This document shows positions 11,600 to 22,800 of a stretch of 64,000 nucleotides of DNA, piece by piece. Position 1 is the stretch's first letter. Each line of letters starts with the position of its first letter. The notes under the pieces are model-generated. The model ran no database searches and had not been told where the DNA came from. It saw only the letters and a list, made by a program, of their open reading frames with translations. The translations under genes and the position numbers were made by a program. Source of the stretch: Romanomermis culicivorax (taxonomy: Eukaryota; Nematoda; Enoplea; Mermithida; Mermithidae); assembly GCA_963922205.1 (NCBI GenBank), contig CAWUHX010000028.1, positions 682,001-746,000 on the forward strand, read 5' to 3'.

Positions 11600-12530
11600 A
11601 CACGTTGTAAACAGAGTGTAAAGTGGAGATTTCCATTGAATTCCCCATAAACAAGAACCCCTCTAACCAAAAAACCCGGAGAAGTACCTTTGTTTTAAAT
11701 ACACACAAAACATTTTTTGTGTGTAGTGATTGAATTCCACATGGTCAGAAACCCCTCTCCTCAAAAATCGCAGAAATACATTTGAAATACACTCAATATA
11801 ATTTTGTGTGTAAAGTGATAGCGTTCATTAAATTCCCCGTCGTCAAGAACCCCTTTCGCAAAAAAATCATGAAAATACGCATGTTTACACTGTGAATAAG
11901 TTTTGTGTAAAGTGATCGCATTCATCAAATTCTTCGTATCCAAAAACCCATCCCTGAAAAAATTACGAAGATACACTTATTTACACCAGCGATAATTTTT
12001 TAAGTAATATGATCGCATTCATCAAATTTCCCGTGGTCGAAAACCCCTTCCACCGAAAAATCACGAAAATACGCTCGTTTTCACCCGAGAAAATTTTTTT
12101 GTGTAAAGTAATCGCATCCATCAAATTCCCGTGGTGGAAAACCCCTTCCGTCAAAAAATCAGGAAAATACGCATGTTTACAACCGGCATAATTTTTTTTG
12201 TGAAGTGATCATATTCATTAAATCCCCCACGGTCGAAAACTCCCTCCACTAAAACGCTTGTTTACACTCGAGATAATTTTTTGTGTACAATAATCGAATT
12301 AATCAAATTCCCGCGGTCGATAACTCCTTCCACTAAAAAGTCACGAAAATACGCTTGTTTACAACCGGGATAATCTTTTTGTGTAAAGTGATCGTATTCA
12401 TCAAATTCCCCATGGTCGAAAACCCCTTTCACAAAAAAAAATCACGAAAGTACGCTTGTTTGCAACCGAGATAATTTTTAGTGTAAAGTGACCGTGTTCA
12501 TCGAATTCCCAATGGTCGAAAACCGTTACT
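11600..12530. repeat. ~97-bp minisatellite, about 10 imperfect units
   Basis: The anchor ATTCATCAAATTCCC and variants recur at about 11632, 11729, 11824, 11921, 12018, 12117, 12214, 12298, 12397 and 12497. Spacings are 95-100 bp, apart from one shortened unit of about 84. Each unit also has a TACGCTTGTTTACA-like word and a GTGTAAAGTGATCG word. The overlapping open frames are by-products of the repeat. Unit divergence is substantial, so the array is old. Confidence 0.85.
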
Positions 12531-13221
12531 GCCCAAAAACCCCAATAAGGCTACCGGTTCAGTTGAAACTGCAAAAAATTTGTAGTGCATTATGTTGCAA
12601 AAAATTATTTTTTTGAAGCCGTAAGTATTATATAACAAAATTGGGGAATTCGGCGTTTTCCGGGACTTTGGACCACCATATAATTGAATTGGGGCCATAT
12701 TTTAAAAAAATAAAAATTCGCATTTGAGATTGCGCCCCCAAGATGCTCAGGCCGAAGTATGAAGCTTGGACATGCCACCCCCATTGCCGGGCATGGTGGA
12801 ACTGGGGAGGCCTTAAAAAGTGCGTTTTTTTCATGTTTTTGGGGCACCACTTGCAGATAGAGGCGAAATGAGAAAAAGCACCCCATAGTTTGCCCCTATG
12901 CCCGATATTATGCAAAAAACCCGAAGGTTCTAGCTCTTACCGTTTTGGCTCTATGGGGGGGACATGAAATTTGGGGGCCAAGTATATTATAGGTTGACGC
13001 TATCGCGCCACCTATGATAATAATATATTATTTGACAATTCGACGTCAATAGATGTCGACAGGCTTTTTTTGGTTTGAAAACCAGGAGCCAAATGGTTCC
13101 TAGGACTAAATTTTTAGGGGCCAAATTGAAATTTTGGGAGCCAAAAATGTTTAATTGAAGAATATCGAAAAATGGGCATGTAACACACTGTAGAACGTAC
13201 TTTATAATTAAATTATATATA

Positions 13222-13462
13222 GTCTGTTTTTCTTGAAATGCTTCCAAATAATGAAAGTGGAAAGCAAGTAGTATTTCACATTTTTGCGATTTCCTGATTA
13301 ACAGTATATCATGAAGGACTGGAAATTTGCGAGCTTACTGACCTAACCTTCACCAATTTTTCGAGTGAAAAATTTTACAGTAGAAACTATATGTAAACGA
13401 TTTTGACGACAGTACTGATTTGTGTCACTTTTCTATTTGGAAGCATTTTATAAAAAACAGAC
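13222..13462. mobile_element. Complete 241-bp MITE, family E, TA target
   Basis: Terminal inverted repeats of about 26 bp: GTCTGTTTTTCTTGAAATGC at left and GCATTTTATAAAAAACAGAC at right. They are flanked by TA on both sides (13220-13221 and 13463-13464). A TA duplication with short noncoding body is typical of Tc1/mariner-type MITEs. Further copies, mostly partial, are near 1702, 15930, 62440, 62680 and 63660. Confidence 0.75.
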
Positions 13463-14069
13463 TATAGATATTCAATTAGTTGATATGTGTAAAAAGAAAT
13501 TACTGTTCAAAATTTGATTTCCAAACAGCGTTTTCGGTTACAGGCTTCTTTCTACATGTACATAGATCGGCCGAGAAATCTTTGTGCAAAGAAAATTTTT
13601 TATGCAAAAAACACGATATTTTGATCAGTTTTGCACAAACCTTCTTCAAAGATGGCACTTGAGTTGATTTCCTTCTGACTCAAAAGCATAGGGTTTTGAA
13701 AATGCAGCTTCTGTTCTTATTGTTCTGTTGTTTCCTATATCTTTTCAGCGCTATGCAACGAAATTTTTTCTTTAGATTTCGACACTCTTAAGTGCTGGAA
13801 AATCAATTTAAGGGTAACTTATCCAATGAACATACAAAATTCGAAAACATTTATACATCATTTTACAAATTATAAAATATGTTTATACTTTCATGAGTTT
13901 CAAAAAATTCAAATTAAACTTGAAATTTATGAAAATCCCCTCCATTATGATCATGAATTCGAACTCGGCTCCGTATTTAAAAACTATAGTTACAAAAAAA
14001 TTGGAAAATTTGAAATTTTGACCCCTTAAATACACCAAAATTCATCTTTCTGTTGTTTGTACTACTGTT

Positions 14070-14170
14070 TTTCTGCACAGTGCAGAATTTTTACGCTTCG
14101 TGCAGAATTTTTTTTGGTTTCTTTTTTTATTTTTTTTTTGAGTCATGTGTTTGATCACATATAATCTACT
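14070..14170. repeat. GTGCAGAATTTTT end fragment of family B
   Basis: Repeats the terminal words seen at 18257-18360 (CTGCACAGTGCAGA, CTTCGTGCAGAATTTTTT, GAGTCATGTGTTTGATCACA). It is a solitary end piece inside the foldback spacer. Confidence 0.5.
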
Positions 14171-14684
14171 ATAATGTGTCAGTCATTGATTTTGAACTTT
14201 TAAAATCAATTATTCTTCTTATTTTAAGAATTTAAAATATCGCACTTCTGATATCATAGGTGGCGCGACAGCGTCAACCTATAATATACTTGGCCCCCAA
14301 ATTTCATGCCCCCCCCTCTAGAGCCAGAACGGTAAGAGCTAGAACCTTCGGGTTTTTTGCATATCGGGCATAGGGGCAAACTATGGGGTGCGTTTTGTCA
14401 TTTCGCCTCTATCCGCAAGTGATGCTCGGTGGGGCCCCAAAAACAGGTAAAAACGCACTTTTTAAGGCCCCCCAGTTCCACCATGCTCAGCAATCGGTGT
14501 GTCATATCCAACCTCCATACTTCGGCCTAAGCATCTTGGGGGTGTAATCTCAAATGTGAATTTTTTTTTGATATATGGCCTCAATTCAATTATATGGTTG
14601 TCCAAAGTCCCGGAAAACGCCAAATTCCCCAATTTTGTTATATCACACTTATGGGTTCAAAAAAAAAAATTTTTTTCACTTGAG

Positions 14685-14760
14685 AGTTCTCTCAATTAGG
14701 AATCGTTCAAATGTGAATCTCTCAATTGGGAATCGCTCACTTGGGAATCGCTTATATTGA
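14685..14760. repeat. Third array of ~16-bp iterons
   Basis: Four copies of CTCAATTGGGAATCG-type words, matching both ends of the 7808-9245 element. No partner array is nearby. Confidence 0.6.
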
Positions 14761-16537
14761 AACAGATCAATCTGAGTACACATGCGACAGGGTTAAGACT
14801 GCAGAAAATCGTCGCGTTTCCAAGAAAATCATCTGAGAGATTGTAATTCAATGGAATCTTCTTCAGAATTTCTTAATGTTTCGCTTTACTTTGTCTTTCG
14901 CTTGTCATGTCATCATTGTCATTTTCATGATATCTTTCCATTTTTTCTCATTTTCGTTCATCATCTTCCTTACCAATGGTGATTGATCGAATCTGCTGGG
15001 GGTCAGCAATAATCTGCTGAGGATCAATCAAAATCTCCTTGGGGTCAGGCCTATCTGTGTGCATGTATCCTTGTAGCTTGTACCAATATTCATTCAATAC
15101 CCAAAACGTGTCCAATAATGTATCAAAATGTATCCAATTCAATGAATCAAAATGTATGTATCAAATACTCAAAATTACAACGTCATGCATGATGAGGTGA
15201 TGCACTTTGAAGCACTATATCTCAATAAACGGAATTTTTATTTTCATTATTTTTGGCTCATAGAAGGTCATATCACTGCTCTCTATGCTGACAAATTTTG
15301 GAGTTTTGCCCAGACCTATTTTGGTTACTGTATGCCAAAATGCGCAAAATTTTGACAGGTAAATCTTCAATTTTCGCCTTCTTCTGTTCATAAAAGTTGA
15401 AAAACAATTTTGAATACATATAATGTAGAGCAACCTCCGCTCTGTCATTTGATGAAAAATCGAACAAAATATAATACAAATTGACAGAACTGTACATGAA
15501 AATGCAGCATCAACTATTTTTGCAGTTTTATGCTAATTTTCGCAAGTCAACATGATTATAACATCGTGAAAAATGATTTTTGTGTAAAATGGTTGTTATC
15601 GTAATAATCAGCGTCACAAACTGATCAACATGTGTAAAATTCAGGTCAATTTTTTGGTTATTCGACCTGGCGGTGAAACTTATAGAAATTGACCCTTACT
15701 ACATAGAAAATTTTTGCCCTCAGTGAGCGGTGAACAGAACAGCTAAAAATTTCGTTCAATAATCTGGTTTAAGGGGTTCTGGTATGGACGCATTATGTCT
15801 AAATCGACATTGGATAAGCATGATGTATTTCCAATGTAGGCCCTTCCCATTATCATGAAGAAATACAGCGTTTTCTACAGTAAAATTTTCCACAAGATGA
15901 AAATCTTGTAACAAATTGATCTTATAGTCTTTTTCCTTGAAATTCTTAAAAGTAATGAGTGGAAAGCAAATACTATTTTAAATTTTCAAGATTTTCAGCT
16001 AAACCGTGTGTCAGATAGCGCCAAAAATTTGAGAGCATACACAACTAACCTTCGGCTATTTTTTGAAAAAAATCCATAGTCAAAAAATAATGTCAACGAT
16101 TTCAACGATGGTGCTAATTTTTGCCAATATCCACTTTACAAGCATTTTATAAAAAATTAATGGGTTATAGCTTATATTTGAAAGCATTTCATAAAAAACG
16201 GACAGCACTACAAATTTTGTCGCATTCTCGCAAGAATTTTTAACATGATAGGCATGTATTTGTCATTCGAATTCACTTGAGAGAAGATTAAATATTTTCT
16301 AAAAAGCTGTTCATTGAAAAAATATTTTGATTTTTCTGTAGTAAAGTCGGTGTGAACAATTTTTGAAGCAACCCATCCGGTATTCCACATACTGTAATTT
16401 TTGTTAGGTCGTTTTATGCTTAACTTCAAGATCAAATACTCCGCCCCATACTGCAGTGTCACAAAATGAAAAAAGTAAGGATTTTAGCTGGACGGAATTT
16501 CATATTACAAATTTACTATTTTCGACATTAAGAAAAA
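14761..16537. other. Intergenic DNA downstream of eIF2D
   Basis: Nothing gene-like found. About 15930-16200 is a diverged MITE E copy (starts AGTCTTTTTCCTTGAAATTC). The rest is unique AT-rich DNA; its short open frames lack domain features. Confidence 0.4.
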
Positions 16538-16815
16538 TCACACCAATATTTTTATAGCCGTTTTCGGCACATTATACTTTTCACGTAATAAGTTGGCGAC
16601 CACAGCGACGTTATTGCCTTGCACGATGACCTGCGGCCCAGTGGACGCTAGTGTATGTATTTCGGTATTCAGAGTGGAGCTGGCTGCCATGGCGACCCGT
16701 AAATCTTTGCACAATTGATCACAGTCGATGTTGAAGCACGCCGCATGGTTGATCAAGATGACGTTTTTATTTCCCGCTCGTTTTACTGTTTGAATGACTA
16801 GAACAGGTGGTCTTC
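16538..16815 (-). CDS. eIF2D: eIF2D exon 8 (SUI1 domain and stop)
   Basis: The acceptor CTTTTTTTTAG precedes 16815. The exon encodes a SUI1/eIF1-like fold: [37 protein letters not shown] and [13 protein letters not shown], ending IKILV and TGA at 16538-16540. The tail is shorter than in human, lacking the lysine-rich end. Confidence 0.87.
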
Positions 16816-19800
16816 CTAAAAAAAAGATTATCAATCTAGAGCTCAGTAGTGAAGTGGCATTGCATAAAAACAATATACCTAATTCATCTGAATTCAATGG
16901 TGGTCACCACTCACCATACACGCACGTGGGTGAATTTGGATGTATTGACCCACAGCAGATCTTGATTGAACTTCAGCATATTCTTGCTGATCCCAAGCAG
17001 ATTCTACCCCATAGTATCGATCGAGAAGATGAAAAAGAAGAAAAGAGAATGTCGTCTTAAGAATGAAAATAATGTTAGACGATTTTTCAAAACAAAGCAC
17101 ACTTGATTCCAAAAAGTAACGTTAAAACTTCAAGAACTGCTGAACAAGCAAGCGGTTTCACATACTTGACTAATATGGATTGAAAATATGCTGCCTAGAT
17201 GCTAGACAACCTTTCTTTTCGTTATCAAGGAGGAAAAACAATTGCTATCTCATCCCCCGTCCTGGCTGACTCACAGCAGAAATGCTATGCTGTGAATGTA
17301 TGGTGGTCACTGTAGTCTATTTCAAAACATACATGCAACGGAGCCTTTAGGTCATACATGTAATTGGGGGGGGGGGCAGTTTTATGGGACCCCTCTCCAG
17401 AAATCGTCAACCATATGGCTGGCCATTGGGCGACCGCCCCCAGGATTTTACAATCCTATGGCTAGCCATATGGTAGCCGTAGGGACCCCCATACTTTTGG
17501 TCGAAAAAATATTGAAAAATGTCAATTTTAAAAATGTGAATTTTCTAGGCGCTTCGCGTCATTAATACATTTTTCCGGTTTTTTAAAGAAAAAATGACTA
17601 ATTTTTGAACTATTTTTCGGACTTAATTCCTGGAAAAATCGATTTTTTTTCCTTGAGACCCCTCCCCCCCCCAAAAAAAAAATTTTGGGAATTACCGACC
17701 CCCGCCCCAAAAAAAGTTACCCGACCCCCCAGACCTCGGGGCTCCGTTACATGTATGCTTGAGCTCTGCGAGGGGTTCGGGCGACTTTTTTGGGGCCGGG
17801 GGTCACTGATTGCCAAAATTTTAGGGGGATCTTTGAATGAAAAAATATTTGATTTTTTCACCAAAAAGTTCGAAAACGGTTTAAAAAAAATATTTTTCTC
17901 TAAAAAACTGTAAAAAATGTATTCATGGCGCGGAGCGCCGACAAAATTGACATTTTTCAGTATTTTTCCAACAAAAAGTATGGGGGTCCCAATGATTACC
18001 ATATGGCTAGCCATAGGATTGGAAAATCCTAGGGGGGTTTGCCCATTGGCTATGGCCGACGATTTCTGGGGGGGGGGGGTTCCAGTAGCATTCCCCCCAA
18101 TTACATGTATGTTTCGAAATAACACGGCAGTTAATGAGTACATTTTGGTCCACGGGCGGGAAACAGACGGACTGAGGATTGTCTTCAATAACCTGTTAAA
18201 ATGATCAAAATTTTGTGGGTTAGGGTTTTTGGTACATTATAAAGTTTTCCATGCAGCAGTGTTTTTCCTGCACAGTGCAGACTTTTTAGGCTTCGTGCAG
18301 AATTTTTTTTGTGATTTCTGCACTGGTGCAAAATTTTTTGAGTCATGTGTTTGATCACATCGGATACAGAAGAGATGCATTTTGGTGCATTTTACAAGAT
18401 CATGACCTCAAAATTTTCCGGCGCTTTGCGCCGGTTATAACTTAAATAAGCATTATTATTTATTTCCTAGCTCAGGCACGGCTTCTAGCATGTCAAGCTT
18501 CACCTATCATTTAATGTATAATAGTTTTCATCATCTCAAATGTATTATCTTATGTTTAATTGGTAATCTTCAATATTTTATCTTGATATTTAATGGAGAT
18601 TCACATTTTTCCTTGACACATTTTTTGAGAAGGATCAATACGTCAAGTCTGTAAACTTTTTGAGGCGATTATTCCTTTCTTAACGTAAAATCATCCAAAA
18701 GCTTCATAAAAGTTGTATTTCTACTCGTCTTACTCATATCTTTTCGGCCAAGTTCATGAGAGTTTGCGAATAAATTACTGTTTTTAAAATTTTCCAAATA
18801 TAAAATTCTAGAAATTACGACTTTTGAACACAAAATTCGAATGTAATTCTTGAAATAAATCTTCGAAAAATTGATTTTCCACTGTCGTGGAATGTCAACA
18901 CGCAAAAAATTTTCCGTTTCGGCTCTCACTTGTCATCATAGAGGATTTAACCCTCGATTTCTCATGTAATTCAAAGTCATTATGCTCGTGGATAGTTTGC
19001 AGGAAAATTTGTTCCGCTTATAGATTAGACTTTGATCAATTTAAAAAATTTCAAATGTTTCCTCAATTTCAATGAATTAACGGCTCTAAAAAACAGCAGA
19101 AGATTTGAAAAGGCTGAAAAATACATAAATAAAGCGTTTGTGAGCATTTTTAAGCGAAAAACGACTTCAGGAAAATAGGTTAACAAATTTTGACCCCTTC
19201 CCCATTTGGGGAAAATGCCCGAGGAAAAAACAGTGGTAATAGGAGAAAACCACAGTGCAGAAACTTTTTTTGGTTTTTTGCACTATGCAGAAAACCCGAT
19301 GCAGAAAAAAACTGTCATGTAGTAAAAATTTTGTTCATGTTGAACATTCTATTTTTCACGATTGTCACTGCGTTTGTCGATTCAAAAAAAATACGCTATA
19401 GTCAGTAGTAAATTTTCGAGTGAAATGACCAATTTACATTCCATAAAAATCGATACGCGTGCAGTAATAGATATAGAAAAAGGGGAAAGATCTACCGTGC
19501 TCAGAGACTGAGCTTTAAATTTTGAGGAGGGTTAATTTCACAATTCGCGGGGGTACGGTACCGCAACCGTAGTTCAGTAAGCTGTCCTGTCTTAAAATCG
19601 ACAAACCAGTAAGCTATCTTTCCCAAAATTAGATAACAGGATACATGTAACTGGGGAAGCGCCATAGGAACGCCCCACGAAAATCTGCGGTCATATGGCT
19701 GGCCACAGGAACTAAGCAATAAGAGGACCATTCTCTGAAACAAAATATAGACAATTTCAACATTTTTCTGTTGCATAAATACAAAATTTTAAGATTTTAC

Positions 19801-22800
19801 TGTTTCGCTATTTTTAATTTTTTGCAACTACTATTTTAAAAATAATTTTTAGAACTTTTTAGACAAAAATTTCAAAAAATTTTCCTTCAATAATTCCCCT
19901 TGCTAAATTTGGGGCGACCGTCGACCCCGTTCACAAAAAACTGGCAGACCCCTCAAACTTTGGGACTCTGCTGCTACATGTATGGTTATTGTTACTAATT
20001 ATATTTACTTTCACTTCAAATTTTCTAATTTTTCGCAAATTACCAGCTAGTCCACTTATTTAAGCAGAGAAAGTCTTGATAATTAAACGTGATTAACCGT
20101 TCATAATTAGACGTGTGAAACACATGGGCTCAAAAAAATAAAAACAGCATTTCAAATTTCAATATTGATGAACACCGAAGGATACCGATTTCAAAAAATA
20201 ACCAAAAGAGAGAGCAAAATTTTGTTTTTCAACTGGATTAAAATCCCAAGTATTGACCGTAAATTGAAATTGAAATCCCAAGATTGTATTCCGTGCCATA
20301 AACACGAGTTTCCTCTGATAGACCAAACTAAATTATATTTTACCTTTCTTAATCCCGCTGGATCCGTCAGAAAAATTGAACTCGTAACACGGATTCAACT
20401 GCGCCATCAAATATTCGAAAAATTTTGGCCATGTAAATTCTTCAGCGATTTTCCTATTTGTACAAGCGGCTAGCAAAGCGTCGAGTCGTACCCGAGGCGG
20501 CTGACCTGCTGCAACCAATTGTTCTTTGCGTACGTATTCAGTGGCCATACGGCGAATTTCGGTAGCAGGATAAGCGTCACCCTTTTTCGCATCCGGTTTG
20601 TACAATCGTATCAATGGTAGTAAGCAGTTGGGCAAGGATAACATTTCTTTGAAATCCGTGTTTTTTGTATTGGGAACTAATTCAGATGAGGAAGGCTAAA
20701 AATAAGGGTTACATATTTCAAAATGAACGATAGTATGTAATATGTAAAAAAAAGAGATGGACCAGTTTCATTTTTTGGGGTTTTCCGGTTTGGGTTTTAG
20801 AATTTTCGAATCCACGGTTTCGATTTCACTGTGTTAAAAGCGAAAAATACACAGACAGTGTATTTCTTCAATGAAAATAAGTATCTAAATTAGTGATGTT
20901 CGTCAGATATCCAAATATTTTTCCATATTTGGATATCCGGACATTGGAACCTTTTATGGAAATTTATCACAAATGATGAAAAAAATGGATAAGTCGAGCA
21001 CTTAACAGATTCGTTGAACAGGCGATAGAGAAATCAAATAAACTAATTTTTAGATTACATAAATTGAAGTGATCAAGTGAAAAAGTTGATGACATGTAAT
21101 GTTTTTATTGACAAAATAAACATGTAATGCTTTTATTGACAAAATTTCAGTTTTTCTGTCTTTTTTCGGTTTATCCTCTCCTGTGGTTGACATTTTCTGC
21201 TTGTTTTTTAGGTTATTTATTCTAATTTTCTTCATCTGACTGCAATAAGACTGCTATTTCTTAGGTGAAATGAATTACTCACACAATTTATCCTATTAAA
21301 TTTTTTCAATGACTGGCTTTGCGGACTACTCGGAATTCATCCAATCCCACTCGAGAAACAGTCTGTTATAAACGTAATTCATTTTTAGCATATTGAGTTC
21401 AAAACGTAAATAATTTTCTATTATGTTGTCTCGTATAATTTTCGAATTTTACTCGAAATTTATCAACAAAAAACTGAAATAAACAAAAGGATCATTGATT
21501 TCAAGTTTGTCTATAACATTATACTCATCTATAGTCTACTCTGTTCACTTTAATAGATTTTTGTAAACTTTGTTCCACTATATAATTATTTTCCTTTTTT
21601 AATCAATCTACAGACTGGATGTACTTTGAAATAGTGATGGACCGATGGCCAAAAACTTGCCATCGGCCGATGCCGATGCATCCGCCAGGGTCACTGATGG
21701 CATCGGCCGATGGCCGTACAAAACGCAACCCAAAGTTGCTACTGTGTAATAAATTTAAAATTATTATGAATTATTCCCAAAGCTTTACTGATATTTTCAA
21801 CATTTAATAATTAACAACATTTTCATTTATCCAATACCTCATTAACAAAAGCATCTGCTGTACTATCCTCACTTTGATTGTTGAGTTCACTAGAAGCTTC
21901 TTCAACTTCAGTTTGTTTTTCAAAGTTGCACTATTGAATCCAATCGCACATAGGTTATGCTTCAAGAATAAAAGCATTTGTACATTTTTCAGGGTACAGT
22001 CTCACTTTGGCGTCCATTTCACTTTGGCGCCCGTCTCACTTCAGCGGCCAACGTTGTAGATGCCAAAGTGAGACTGCTGTCTCACTTTGGCGCCCATCTC
22101 ACTTTGGGCCCATTGTTTTCCCTGAACGTCCAGTTTCCCCGAAGAATGCTTCAAAGCTTTTTCTCAAAAGTTCCTATTCCTCAAAATTGTCAAATCCTAT
22201 TTCCCCAAAAATAGCCTTCGTCTATATTGCATTATGTAAATTGCTAATTTTCCCTGAGAACATTGTAAATTATAGGATTTCGCATAAAAATTAGTGAAAA
22301 ATTAGAAAAAAATAAAAAATCATTTCACGTTTCATATGCTTAGCTTCAATTTCGGACGGGGTAAGAGGCAGGCAAAGTGGATTGTGACCGTGATCCGGAT
22401 TTGATTGCATCCTGCACCCATGAACTGTATCATGACACATGGGATTCCCATGACTGTTGCAAGAAACACATTCGAAGTATACATGACTTCACCAATGATG
22501 GCTAATCGTTTCACTTTTTTCTTTTTGACCAAATAAAAATGATCCGGATAACCTCTACTTTCACAAACAAAAATTAACATTTGACCATGCAAAGATAGGA
22601 TAAAGCGGACTTCCTCGAAATCAGCTATTTTAGTTTTATGGAAAATGGTTATATTAAGTGAAGTTTAGCAGGATAACTGATTATTTGATTTTCCACCCTT
22701 TAGAGAGAGAGAGAGAGTGGCCTCAGGGTGGCCTGAGCTATTTATAGCCATTTGTAAAACTGCGCGTAAAATTTGTATAGATGAGAACACATTGCTTGTT

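Larger units (their letters stand above)
12606..14667. mobile_element. Foldback element: ~412-bp inverted arms around a 1.2-kb spacer
   Basis: Left arm 12606-13017 and right arm 14254-14667 are reverse complements with moderate divergence. Shared landmarks are ACAAAATTGGGGAATTCGGC (left, outer), CATGGTGGAACTGGGG (left, middle) and GGTTGACGCTATCGCGCCACC (left, innermost). The spacer contains a complete MITE (13222-13462). Neither arm encodes a recognisable protein, and no target duplication was found. Confidence 0.75.

Noticed and set aside
11434-12191. Several open frames in the minisatellite
   Set aside because: They arise from the 97-bp period and occur on both strands.
11600-12530. CRISPR-like array
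   Set aside because: Whole units repeat with imperfect identity and no alternation of exact repeats with unique spacers; the window is eukaryotic.
16538-16897. Stand-alone eIF1/SUI1 gene
   Set aside because: A clean acceptor at 16816 and phase agreement with the SWIB exon at 20344 show it is the last exon of eIF2D; the upstream ATG in the same frame is intronic.
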